This document shows positions 27,228 through 35,268 of a stretch of 64,000 nucleotides of DNA, piece by piece (the stretch's first letter is position 1; every line of letters starts with the position of its first letter). Source of the DNA: an uncultured Acetatifactor sp. (GTDB taxonomy: Bacteria; Bacillota; Clostridia; Lachnospirales; Lachnospiraceae); contig CAKRTS010000001.1 of NCBI GenBank assembly GCA_934402315.1, positions 186,001 through 250,000 on the forward strand. The letters are read 5' to 3'. The position numbers and the translations under genes were made by a program. The notes under the pieces were generated by a model. That model was not told where the DNA came from and did not search any database. It saw nothing but the letters and a program-made list of their open reading frames with translations.

Positions 27228-28815
27228 CAGCCGTGTAGCTCCACCTTGCAGGAAGAAATTTCAAATATACATCAATGTTGTTCTTATCCATAACCACTAT
27301 TCTATCTAAAATGTGTTTATAGAACTCATCCTCGTACTCCACGCCGCTGACAATCTCTTTGATTGCTTCGTCAATCTCTTTTAGGAGCTGCTGTTGCCTG
27401 TGATCCATCGTCTGCTGCTTATCAATGCTGCCGATTACGGATTGCAGCTCCGCAATTTCAACGTCACATTTTAACCGTGCCGCCGAAAACTCCTCTTTTG
27501 TTATATTGCCGTCCATATAAATGTCAATCAGCTTCGCACGCTTATCCTCAACCGTTTCCATCCGGGCCTGCAGTTTTTTAACGTCTGTGCCCGTCATATC
27601 CATATCAAGAACGGACTGAGTAACGGAAATCAGATTGCCTGTAATTTTGTCTCTATTGTACTTAAGACCCTTTGTCACAAGAGACATAATGTAGACCAAA
27701 TCTTCATTGCGGATAGACAAGCCCGCACAACCGGCCTGTTTTCCCGCCTTGTCGATATGCAGGCTGCCATACCTTGCGGCTTCGTTGCAGCGCCACGCCT
27801 TATAGCAGCTTCCGTCCTTCCGGGTCTTGAACCTTGCCACATAGCTGGAGCCGCAACATCCGCATTTGATCTTACCGGAGAACAGATAGCGGTTAGAGTG
27901 CTTTGCCTTGCCCTCCTGCGAAAGCGACTTTGCATCTAAAATACGATTTGCTTCCTCAAACAATTCACGGGTTATAATCGGCTCGTGATGATCCCTGATG
28001 ATAACAAACTCCTCCTGACCCCGGTTGTATTTTTTTTCGTGGGATAGGAAATCCGGTGTATAGGTCTTTTTCTGCACTAAGTCACCGCAGTATTTCTCAT
28101 TTCGTATCACCCGCAGAATGACAGTATTGCTCCACTCTTTTACTCTCATGGGAATGATACCTTCCTCCCGAAGCTCTCTGGCGATAACGTGCGTCCCCTT
28201 TCCCTCATCGACAAACTTATGGAAGATACGGCGTACAACCTTTGCCCCCTCCTCATTGACCGTCATTTTCCCATCCTCAACGTCATAGCCCAACATACTT
28301 CTGCCGAACACAACGCCTTGTTCCATCCGGCGTTTCTGTCCCCACTTCACACGCTCAGAAGTCTTCCGGCTTTCTTCCTGTGCAATGGAGGACATAATCG
28401 CCAGACGCAGCTCGGCGTCACCGTCCAAGGTATTAATATTGTCATTCATAAAGATAACGCCGATACCGTACTTCCTGAGCTCACGGGTATAATAGATACT
28501 GTCAAGGGTGTTTCTCGCAAAACGGGAAATCTCCTTCGTAATAATCAGATCAAATTCGCCGTTCCTTGCACACGCGATCATGCGCTGAAACTCCTTGCGC
28601 TTCTTCGTGTTCGTGCCGGAAATGCCTTCATCGGCAAAAATCCCGTAAAGCTCCCAATCGGGATTGCGTTCAATGTATTGTCTGAAATACCGCTGTTGGC
28701 TCTCGAACGAATTCGCCTGGTCTTCATCATCCGTGGATACGCGGCAATAGGCAGCTACTTTTCTCTTTACAGCTATAGCTTTCTGCTCCTGATTTAAGCG
28801 CTCATATCGATTCAT
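27211..28815 (-). CDS. Large serine recombinase (site-specific integrase/excisionase)
   Basis: A 534-residue large serine recombinase, the likely mover of the cotJC element. The resolvase domain has AAYCRVSTDDEDQ with catalytic Ser27 and the arginine motif ISRFARNTLDS. The Recombinase domain follows (about 170-290), then a zinc ribbon with CGCCGSSY...C...C and a C-terminal coiled coil from about residue 400. The architecture matches SpoIVCA, TnpX and phiC31-type enzymes, which join attL and attR in a precise, orientation-fixed way. GGGAG precedes the start. A small ORF lies directly upstream. Confidence 0.95.
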   Translation of the reverse strand: MNRYERLNQEQKAIAVKRKVAAYCRVSTDDEDQANSFESQQRYFRQYIERNPDWELYGIFADEGISGTNTKKRKEFQRMIACARNGEFDLIITKEISRFARNTLDSIYYTRELRKYGIGVIFMNDNINTLDGDAELRLAIMSSIAQEESRKTSERVKWGQKRRMEQGVVFGRSMLGYDVEDGKMTVNEEGAKVVRRIFHKFVDEGKGTHVIARELREEGIIPMRVKEWSNTVILRVIRNEKYCGDLVQKKTYTPDFLSHEKKYNRGQEEFVIIRDHHEPIITRELFEEANRILDAKSLSQEGKAKHSNRYLFSGKIKCGCCGSSYVARFKTRKDGSCYKAWRCNEAARYGSLHIDKAGKQAGCAGLSIRNEDLVYIMSLVTKGLKYNRDKITGNLISVTQSVLDMDMTGTDVKKLQARMETVEDKRAKLIDIYMDGNITKEEFSAARLKCDVEIAELQSVIGSIDKQQTMDHRQQQLLKEIDEAIKEIVSGVEYEDEFYKHILDRIVVMDKNNIDVYLKFLPARWSYTAEKRSL

Positions 28816-28846
28816 GGCTATGCTCCCTTTTCCATAATGGCTATGT

Positions 28847-28876
28847 AAAAACGCCAGACGTTATGCCCGGCGTTCT
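28847..28876 (-). terminator. Possible attenuator hairpin before the recombinase gene
   Basis: On the minus strand AACGCC (plus 28869-28874) pairs with GGCGTT (plus 28850-28855), followed by TTTTAC. It lies between the small ORF and the recombinase start, so it could limit read-through into the recombinase. The 6-bp stem makes this weak. Confidence 0.35.
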
Positions 28877-29085
28877 CTTTTCTGATTGGAACTATATTGT
28901 TTTTCAAGCTCGGACAAACAGCGTTCACACTGGGAATGTGTCAGCAGCTTTCGCTGTTCTAAAGAAAGAAGGATCGACTTTTGAAGATTCACGAGGAAGT
29001 CTGTGTGTTCCTCTTCGTTTAATTCCGTGACATGGTCGCCAACATAAGCAAATTCTCTGTGCAACAGCCGCAACACCTCCCTCAT
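28861..29085 (-). CDS. Small protein upstream of the recombinase
   Basis: A soluble, charged, helical protein of up to 74 residues with a CERC motif. I do not recognise a named family. The start is uncertain: ATG 29085 lacks a spaced ribosome site, while GGGAGG just inside the frame would serve a TTG at 29064, giving a 67-residue protein. Its position directly before a large serine recombinase fits a recombination directionality factor, as used by the Clostridioides difficile skin element and SPbeta. This role is inferred only from position and size. Confidence 0.65.
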   Translation of the reverse strand: MREVLRLLHREFAYVGDHVTELNEEEHTDFLVNLQKSILLSLEQRKLLTHSQCERCLSELEKQYSSNQKRERRA

Positions 29086-29129
29086 TTTCAGGATATGAGC
29101 GATTGCTTGTACGGTAGACCTTATTCATT

Positions 29130-30425
29130 TCAGATGCAAAATGCTGCATAGAGCGGAACAATCTTTTTCTTATCCTCCCGTCCAAAATTTTTGGCAGAGA
29201 GCTTAATCGCATAGTCCGGCTTATAGGTGTCCATATAGACCTTTAGACTCTTGGCTCTGGTGTTGTCGGCGGATTTAACCTCAATCGGAATGAGCTGACC
29301 GTCACGCTGAATAATAAAATCGATTTCCGCTCCGCGCTCGGACTCCCAGTAGTAGGTATGGTAGCCATTAATAGACAGCTGCACATTGACATAGTTTTCA
29401 GCCATACCGCCCTTAAAGTCATTGATTTCTTCGACCATATAGAGTATATCGTTGGCGGCTAAGTCTTTCTTTGCACAAAGCAATCCTAAATCCGAAACAT
29501 ATATTTTGAACGCATCTATATGCCGGTAGTTCTCCAAAGGCTTTTTAATCTGCTCAACCTTATAAACCTGTGACACAATACCGGATAAGCAGAGCCACTC
29601 AATTGCATTTTCAAACTCAGAAGCCCGTCCCCCCTTCTTAATCAGCTTATATTGGAAACGGGTATTCTTCTTTGAAAGTTGAACGGTAATGTTATCATAG
29701 GCAAGCCTGGTCTTCTTGATTTCATTCAGATTATTGTACTTGCTCATATCGTTGAGATAGCTTGCAAGTATCGTATCCTGCGTATGACGGACAAGGATAT
29801 AATCTTTCGTCTGAGTGAACTGCATCACGCATTCGGGCATACCTCCAACAACAAGGTACTGACGGTAAAGCTGCATTGCTGCATCGTGCAGGGCGGACGG
29901 CATAGGTGTGTCTGTATTAAAACAGCTCTTTATCTGCTCTACTAAATCATCCTCGCCAAAAGCCAGCATAAATTCTTCCATATCCATAGGATACAGCGTT
30001 TTCATATCGACCTTCCCGACAGGAAAAGAGAATTTCGCCCTGTTGACAGCAACACCGAGCAGGCTGCCTGCAACAATGATGTGATAATCCGGAGCATCTT
30101 CACAAAAATATTTAAGCGAGGTCAATGCCCTCTCACAGAGCTGCACCTCATCAAATACTATCAGCGTTTTTTCCCGGACAATCGTTTGCCCTGCAATATG
30201 GGTCAAAATCGGTATCAGATAATCGGGGCTGATATTTTCCTCAAAGGTTTCATTCAGTTTTGGATTTGTTTCAAAATTAAAATATGCGACATTGTCATAA
30301 TGTGTGCGGCCGAACTCCAGAATGGAATAAGTCTTTCCAACCTGTCTTGCGCCCTGTAAAATCAACGGTTTACGGTGTTCGTTTTCTTTCCACGCTTCCA
30401 AAAAGCCCATGATTTTTCTATACAT
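29130..30425 (-). CDS. AAA ATPase with DUF4143 domain
   Basis: A 431-residue ATPase. The N-terminal AAA_14 domain has Walker A GARQVGKT near residue 25 and Walker B LIVFDEVQLCE, followed by the GSLLG sensor region. The C-terminal DUF4143 domain ends with a nuclease-like segment GAEIDFIIQRDGQLIPIEVKS, which resembles a PD-(D/E)XK core. Function in this family is poorly known. It is the first gene at the right end of the element, with its own promoter and GGGAGG ribosome site. Confidence 0.85.
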   Translation of the reverse strand: MYRKIMGFLEAWKENEHRKPLILQGARQVGKTYSILEFGRTHYDNVAYFNFETNPKLNETFEENISPDYLIPILTHIAGQTIVREKTLIVFDEVQLCERALTSLKYFCEDAPDYHIIVAGSLLGVAVNRAKFSFPVGKVDMKTLYPMDMEEFMLAFGEDDLVEQIKSCFNTDTPMPSALHDAAMQLYRQYLVVGGMPECVMQFTQTKDYILVRHTQDTILASYLNDMSKYNNLNEIKKTRLAYDNITVQLSKKNTRFQYKLIKKGGRASEFENAIEWLCLSGIVSQVYKVEQIKKPLENYRHIDAFKIYVSDLGLLCAKKDLAANDILYMVEEINDFKGGMAENYVNVQLSINGYHTYYWESERGAEIDFIIQRDGQLIPIEVKSADNTRAKSLKVYMDTYKPDYAIKLSAKNFGREDKKKIVPLYAAFCI

Positions 30426-30455
30426 ATGTGTGCCTCCCTACAAGGTACTAAACAT

Positions 30456-30484
30456 AGTATATTTGATATTCATGTAAAAATCAA
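30456..30484 (-). promoter_or_regulatory. SigA-type promoter of the DUF4143 ATPase gene
   Basis: On the minus strand TTGATT (plus 30479-30484) and TATACT (plus 30456-30461) are separated by 17 bp, close to a housekeeping promoter. It lies 31 bp upstream of the ATPase start, within the element's right end. Confidence 0.65.
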
Positions 30485-30601
30485 TGAATTTTATTAGATT
30501 TTTTACACAAATCAACACAATTATTTTATTAAAACTCTCACAACTCGACACGAAGTTTGCTTTTTTTTAAGTTCCTACCATTTTTTTAACTCAATCGCCG
30601 C

Positions 30602-30630
30602 AACATTTCCGATGCTTCTCTGGGTACAGA
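30602..30630. other. Right attachment site of the cotJC element
   Basis: AACATTTCCGATGCT (30602-30616) is the element-side arm and GGTACAGA (30623-30630) is the shared core, followed directly by cotJC codons EELAHLEM. Joined to the left end, the two arms form an imperfect 15-bp inverted repeat around a 14-bp centre that contains the core. Confidence 0.82.
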
Positions 30631-31096
30631 GGAACTGGCGCACCTTGAAATGGTAGCGGCTATTGTACACCAGCTGACCAGAAATCTTTCCATGGAAGAA
30701 ATTGAAAAGAGCGGCTTCGCGCCCTATTATACCGACCATACAATCGGCATCTGGCCGCAGGCGGCGGGAGGTGTACCCTTCAATGCCTGTGAATTCCAGT
30801 CAAAGGGTGACATCATTACCGATCTGCACGAAGATATGGCAGCAGAGCAAAAGGCGCGTTCCACTTATGACAACATCCTGCGCCTTATAAAAGATCCCGA
30901 TGTCTGCGCACCGATCAAGTTCCTGAGAGAACGTGAAATCGTCCATTTCCAGCGTTTCGGTGAAGCGCTGCGCATCACTCAGGATAAACTGGATTCCAAG
31001 AACTTCTACGCATTTAACCCTGGCTTTGACATGTGCCAGAACTGTGACGATGCGCCGCAGACCCGCGGTGGGAATTCCGGTTGCTGCAATAATTAA
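30623..31096 (+). pseudogene. cotJC: cotJC, 3' part, beyond the intervening element
   Basis: From the core onward the frame reads GTEELAHLEMVAAIVHQL, continuing CotJC to its stop at 31094-31096 (155 residues after T63). It contains the ferritin-like metal site: Glu65 and His68 by comparison with manganese catalases, the AAEQKAR glutamate, and REIVHFQRF. A Cys-rich tail (CQNCDD...CCNN) ends the protein. There is no start codon or ribosome site at its head, so it can be expressed only after excision. Reconstructed length is 218 residues. Confidence 0.93.
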
Positions 31097-31125
31097 ACCT
31101 TAACTCAAAAATAACTCGTCACATG

Positions 31126-31161
31126 AATAACGCTCACCTTAGACAGTGAGCGTTATTTTTT
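31126..31161 (+). terminator. Terminator of the cotJ operon
   Basis: A perfect 12-bp hairpin, AATAACGCTCAC (31126-31137) with GTGAGCGTTATT (31146-31157), is followed by TTTT. It lies 30 bp after the cotJC stop and separates it from the convergent regulator gene. Confidence 0.88.
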
Positions 31162-31178
31162 AGTCCGTTTCTGTTTTC

Positions 31179-31913
31179 CTACAAATTCAGTTCCATGTCC
31201 TCCAGAACTCCCAAAAGGTTACGAATGGATTTCCCGTCCTCCAGCAATCTCTTTAATTCCTGCTTAACCTGCAGGTATGATATTCTGGATGGAATAATAT
31301 CCTCCACAACTCCGGGGTATGTTTCCGCCAGATTATCTATCATTATTTTCACAAGATTTTTATTCAGAATTGTTGCATAATGCTTATCGCAGGTTTCCGC
31401 AACCTCATCGATTATCTTGTTGTATGGCGCTTCTTCTCCGTCAATTACAGATGCAAATAGTACATTATCAAAGGACAGGATTCTATAAGCATTCTCATCC
31501 AGTTCTATATTGTCCCTAATCCGCAAAATCGGCATGAGCTTTCCCGTTTTTTTAGCAAGAAATGCTCTTTTCTTATTCACATAATCTGTTTCAAGTCCCG
31601 CCACAATATAGGGTAACAATCCGGCACCAAATTCCAGCACTAACGGTTCTGCGATCAAATTATTTTTAATTTCACGCTCCGCTGCAACATTTCCGTTCTC
31701 AACTACTTTTTCTTCGACACCTATGAGGGTGTTTGCAGAAATCCCTAAAACTTTGCAGATTCCGGACAATAAGGATACATCCGGAAGACCGTTCCCTCTC
31801 TCCCATTTACTGACTGCCTGTGCCGTTACACCAATTCTTGACGCAAATTCTTCTTGTGACAGTTTACGCAGCTGCCGGTACTGACAAATTGTTTCCCCCA
31901 TCGTATTTTGCAT
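31179..31913 (-). CDS. XRE-type HTH regulator fused to a FlhA-like (FHIPEP) domain
   Basis: A 244-residue fusion. Residues about 8-60 are an XRE helix-turn-helix (QEEFASRIGVTAQAVSKWERG). From about residue 88 the protein resembles the cytoplasmic domain of FlhA/FHIPEP export proteins: PLVLEFGAGLLPYI, LRIRDNIELDENAYRI, then a tail like FlhA domain 3/4 (LVKIMIDNLAETYPGVVED, LKRLLEDGKSIRNLLGVLE). No membrane region of FlhA is present and there are no flagellar genes here, so the domain is probably a repurposed ligand or partner binder. The target is unknown. It is convergent with cotJC. Confidence 0.8.
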   Translation of the reverse strand: MQNTMGETICQYRQLRKLSQEEFASRIGVTAQAVSKWERGNGLPDVSLLSGICKVLGISANTLIGVEEKVVENGNVAAEREIKNNLIAEPLVLEFGAGLLPYIVAGLETDYVNKKRAFLAKKTGKLMPILRIRDNIELDENAYRILSFDNVLFASVIDGEEAPYNKIIDEVAETCDKHYATILNKNLVKIMIDNLAETYPGVVEDIIPSRISYLQVKQELKRLLEDGKSIRNLLGVLEDMELNL

Positions 31914-31994
31914 ATCGCACCTCCTAAATATTTATCATATTTAGATTATAACGCGCCACACTTTGTAAGTAAAACAACGCCATGTTGACCTCAG

Positions 31995-32564
31995 CTAAAC
32001 CTCAGTAAGTCCGTCTCTGCCAACCTTCTCCCACCTCGGGAAGAGAACCTTTTTCGCCAGCATAACCATCGCCAGACCGATGATTACCCCCATGACCGCC
32101 GCCGTCAATACATCGGACGGGAAATGCACATAGAGGTAGAGTCTGGAAAAAGCAATCAGCGCCGCCAGCGGGATTGCAAACCAGCCGAATTTCCGATTGG
32201 CGGCAGTCAGCACAACCGCACCGATCACGGAGGACAGGGTATGCCCGGACGGGAAAGAATAATCCTTGGGATTCCGGATCAGCAGGCTGACATTCTCGAT
32301 CCAGCAGGGACGCGCCCTCGCCACCAGAGGTTTTAAACAGACATTTCCGATCAATGCCCCGACCGCCAGTGCGCTAATCATCACAAAACCATACCTGCGG
32401 TATTTACGTGAAATCATGAGACAGACCGACAAAGTGATCCAGATGGCTCCCCCGTTTCCCAGAGTCGTAATCTTCGGCAATATAAAATCCATAAAGCCGC
32501 ATCTCAATGAATCCTGAATTCCGTTCAGAATGGCCCAGTCTGTCTGCTGAATAAAGTCAAGCAT
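31995..32564 (-). CDS. PAP2-family membrane phosphatase
   Basis: A 189-residue membrane protein with about five helices. The acid-phosphatase triad motifs are present: KPLVARARP, PSGHTLS, and SRLYLYVHFPSD. The family removes phosphate from lipids such as undecaprenyl pyrophosphate or phosphatidate. ATG 32564 follows GGAGGAG and is preferred over a longer frame from 32663 that lacks a ribosome site. Confidence 0.9.
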   Translation of the reverse strand: MLDFIQQTDWAILNGIQDSLRCGFMDFILPKITTLGNGGAIWITLSVCLMISRKYRRYGFVMISALAVGALIGNVCLKPLVARARPCWIENVSLLIRNPKDYSFPSGHTLSSVIGAVVLTAANRKFGWFAIPLAALIAFSRLYLYVHFPSDVLTAAVMGVIIGLAMVMLAKKVLFPRWEKVGRDGLTEV

Positions 32565-32663
32565 GCCTTTCTCCTCCTTCACATGAGGTTTTCCCCTGTA
32601 AGTTATGCATTTCTCCCGGATAAAATTATACCATGTCATGCGATAAAATCCAAACAAAAACAC

Positions 32664-32692
32664 AAAAAAATGACGGGATTTCTCCCGTCATT
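32664..32692 (-). terminator. Terminator of the DegV gene
   Basis: TGACGGGA (32671-32678) pairs with TCCCGTCA (32683-32690). On the minus strand it is followed by a run of seven T. It lies between the DegV stop and the PAP2 gene. Confidence 0.88.
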
Positions 32693-32720
32693 CCCAAACA
32701 GACTCTTTCAATTTTCCGGC

Positions 32721-33590
32721 TTATCTCTCTTCACCCATGAAGAACAATGCGATTGTACCCGGACCGGAATGTGCGCCAATCGTAGGTCCTACATAATTGA
32801 TCATAAAGTGCTCCATGCCAAAGCGCTCCTTAATCTGATCTCTCACGAACTCCGCATCCTCCAGTGTGTCTCCGTGGCTGATAAAGATATAATCGTCCTT
32901 ATTCTCCTGCAGCCATGAGCCCATCTTCTCTTCCATGTAATCAACCAGTGAAATCAGAGACTTCTTTCTTCCTCTGGCCTTGCCGATCAGCGTCAGATGT
33001 CCCTCATTGTCCACATGCATTTTAGGCTTGATCGCCGCAAGCGTTCCGAGCAGCGCCGCCGTCTTGCTGACACGTCCGCCCCGATGCAGATGGAACAGAT
33101 CATCCACCGTAAATGCATGAACGACATTCTTCTTGTGCTGCTCCAGCCACTCGGCAGTTTCGTCAAGGCTCTTTCCCTCATCGCGCAGTCTGACCGCCTT
33201 ATGTACGAGAAGCCCTTCTCCCATGGACGCACAGAGACTGTCCACAACGACAATTCTGACATCGGGATGCTCCTCCATGATCTCTTCCGCCGCGATTCTA
33301 CCGCTGTTGTAGGTTCCGCTCAGACCGGAAGAAAACGCAATATACAGAATCTCCTTGTTCTCAATAATGCTCTTCTCAAAGAACTCCTTCGCCTCATCAG
33401 GATTGATCTGGGAAGTCGTCGGCATCTTGCCGCTGCGCATCAGTCCATAAAACTCCTTACAATCCAGCTCCTTATCCTTTCCATAGACGACACCGTCAAG
33501 GATATAGCTGAGTGACATCACGCCGACATTGTGCTCCTGCAGATATTCCAAAGGAAGATCTGCGGTATTGTCTGTTACAAGCATAAACAT
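32721..33590 (-). CDS. DegV family fatty-acid-binding protein
   Basis: A 289-residue protein of the DegV/FakB fold, which bind a fatty acid and present it to the FakA kinase for phosphorylation. Visible motifs are VTDNTADLP at the start, TTSQINP, SSGLSGTYNS and HRGGRVSKTAALLG, with GPTIGAHSGPGTIALFF at the end. GGAGG precedes the start. No FakA is in the window. Confidence 0.92.
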   Translation of the reverse strand: MFMLVTDNTADLPLEYLQEHNVGVMSLSYILDGVVYGKDKELDCKEFYGLMRSGKMPTTSQINPDEAKEFFEKSIIENKEILYIAFSSGLSGTYNSGRIAAEEIMEEHPDVRIVVVDSLCASMGEGLLVHKAVRLRDEGKSLDETAEWLEQHKKNVVHAFTVDDLFHLHRGGRVSKTAALLGTLAAIKPKMHVDNEGHLTLIGKARGRKKSLISLVDYMEEKMGSWLQENKDDYIFISHGDTLEDAEFVRDQIKERFGMEHFMINYVGPTIGAHSGPGTIALFFMGEER

Positions 33591-33774
33591 GATTCAGCAC
33601 CTCCATTATTCCTATATTTAGAATCCAGAAGCTGTCCGACAGGGCAGAAACACATGCTTTCTGCTCACTGCCGCTTCTGATTCGTGGTTTTCCAAACCAC
33701 ATTATATCATCCAACAAACCATTTTACAAACCTTATTTCAAATAATACAAAATGTCACACTTATTTCTTCAACC

Positions 33775-35196
33775 TTATTTCTTCAACGCCCCCGGAAGCC
33801 GCCTGCGTATCACGCGGTTTTTCAGGTTTTTCCAGTCGAACGGGATAAGCGGATAAATGTAGCTTCCGCCGGCAACCGTCCGGTTCGTGCACAGCGCCAG
33901 AACCGCGACAACCACACCGCCAATATACCCCCACAGTCCGAACCATTCCGTGAACAAAAGATTCAGGATACGCAGAAATTTCAGTGCATAGCCAAGCTCA
34001 TAGTTCGCCTGTGTGTAATTCGCTATTGCCACAAACGCCATATAGAGCATGACCTCCGCGTTGAACCAGCCGCTGTTCACCGAGAATTCTCCCAGCACCA
34101 GCGCCGCCAGAACACTGAGCGGTGTGCTCAGCATATTCGGTGTATTCACCGCCGCAAGCTTCAGTCCGTCGATCGCCACCTCGAGGATCAGAAATTGCCA
34201 GATCAACGGAATGTTCGGCTCCTCCCGCAGAAGCACAAAGGAAAAGCTCTCCGGCACCCAGTCCACATGATTCATCATCAGCAGGAAGGTCGGCGTCATA
34301 AAATAAGTAAATAGTGTAATCAGCAGTCTTGTCAGCCGCAGATAGGTTCCCGTGATCGGTGGAAAATAATAGTCGTCTGCCTCCTCTATGACATCAAAGA
34401 TTGAGGTCGGCAGAATCATCGCAGACGGTGAATTATCGACCAGAATGACGATGTTGCCCTCCAGCACCTGTGCCGCCGCCGTGTCCGGGCGCTCCGTGTA
34501 TTTAAACTTCGGAAAAGGATTATACCATTTTTTCTGGTAGAGACACTCCGCAAGGGATTCCTGATTCATCGTGAGGGAGTCCACATTGATCTCCCGGATC
34601 TTGCGCCGGATCTCCTTAAGAAATCTGTCATCCACGCGATCCTTCATATAGCAGAGTACAATATCCGTCTTGGAACTTTTTCCCGCACGCATCATCTCCA
34701 TGTGGAGATCCACGCTGCGGATTCTGCGGCGGATCAGCGCCGTATTGAAGACCACCGTCTCGACAAAGCCATCCTTGGAGCCTCTCAGCACCTTATCCTT
34801 TTCCGGCTCCTCGACACCTCTCGCCGGATAGGTTCTCGAATCGATGAGCAAAGCCTCCCGGTAACCGTCTATCAGCAGGATAAACATGCCGGAAAGCAGT
34901 GCATCGGCCAGCTTCCCCATATCCTCCTCGACCTCGACCTCAACGTACGGCGTAAACTGTCTGGATATCCCATCCATCTCCTCCGGCATATCCTCCGGCT
35001 TTCGGTCCATGAGATACTGCAGCAGCTTCTGCAGGAGCTCATCCTTACAGAATCCGTCTACAAGGTACATACACGCCTCTTTGCCGCCAATGTCAATGAC
35101 TCTGTGGATCAAATCAAAATTATTGTCAACATCCAGCAGCCGATCCAGATACTGCATATCCTGCTGTAATTTTCCAGAAACACATTCTCTCTTCAA
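33775..35196 (-). CDS. spoVAF: GerA-family spore germination protein, SpoVAF-like
   Basis: A 473-residue membrane protein of the GerA A-subunit family, which form or help nutrient-gated channels in the spore inner membrane. A large N-terminal cytoplasmic domain is followed from about residue 280 by five or so membrane helices and a basic tail. The single-gene context and the PFDWKNLKNRVIRR tail favour SpoVAF over GerAA. I prefer TTG 35196, which has GGAAGGGG nine bases before it. The longer GTG 35226 frame has no properly spaced site. A 14-bp tandem duplication covers the stop codon. Confidence 0.78.
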   Translation of the reverse strand: MKRECVSGKLQQDMQYLDRLLDVDNNFDLIHRVIDIGGKEACMYLVDGFCKDELLQKLLQYLMDRKPEDMPEEMDGISRQFTPYVEVEVEEDMGKLADALLSGMFILLIDGYREALLIDSRTYPARGVEEPEKDKVLRGSKDGFVETVVFNTALIRRRIRSVDLHMEMMRAGKSSKTDIVLCYMKDRVDDRFLKEIRRKIREINVDSLTMNQESLAECLYQKKWYNPFPKFKYTERPDTAAAQVLEGNIVILVDNSPSAMILPTSIFDVIEEADDYYFPPITGTYLRLTRLLITLFTYFMTPTFLLMMNHVDWVPESFSFVLLREEPNIPLIWQFLILEVAIDGLKLAAVNTPNMLSTPLSVLAALVLGEFSVNSGWFNAEVMLYMAFVAIANYTQANYELGYALKFLRILNLLFTEWFGLWGYIGGVVVAVLALCTNRTVAGGSYIYPLIPFDWKNLKNRVIRRRLPGALKK

Positions 35197-35268
35197 AATA
35201 AAATTCCCCTTCCGGCATTCTGTCACAGCCTTTATAAGCTGTAATAGTATTGCCGGAAGAGGAACCGC

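Larger units (their letters stand above)
24765..30630. mobile_element. 5.86-kb serine-recombinase intervening element in cotJC (skin-like)
   Basis: The element separates the two in-frame halves of cotJC. The 8-bp core GGTACAGA is present at both borders (24765-24772 and 30623-30630), 5,858 bp apart. Cargo from left to right: HEAT-repeat protein, DUF998-like membrane protein and a 155-residue protein on the minus strand, padR on the plus strand, then recombinase, small ORF and DUF4143 ATPase on the minus strand. Known analogues are the sigK skin element and the SPbeta prophage in spsM of Bacillus, both excised by large serine recombinases in the mother cell. Regulated excision here is inference. 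The precise restoration of the frame is seen directly. Confidence 0.92.

Noticed and set aside
24765..30630. cotJC interruption as a random, dead insertion or assembly error
   Set aside because: The shared 8-bp core, exact frame restoration, an intact large serine recombinase and an attP-like dyad fit a working site-specific element. A dead insertion is still possible and needs the junction test.
30650..31096. Independent gene starting at ATG 30650
   Set aside because: The ATG is an internal Met of CotJC, has no ribosome site, and cotJC sequence continues upstream to the core.
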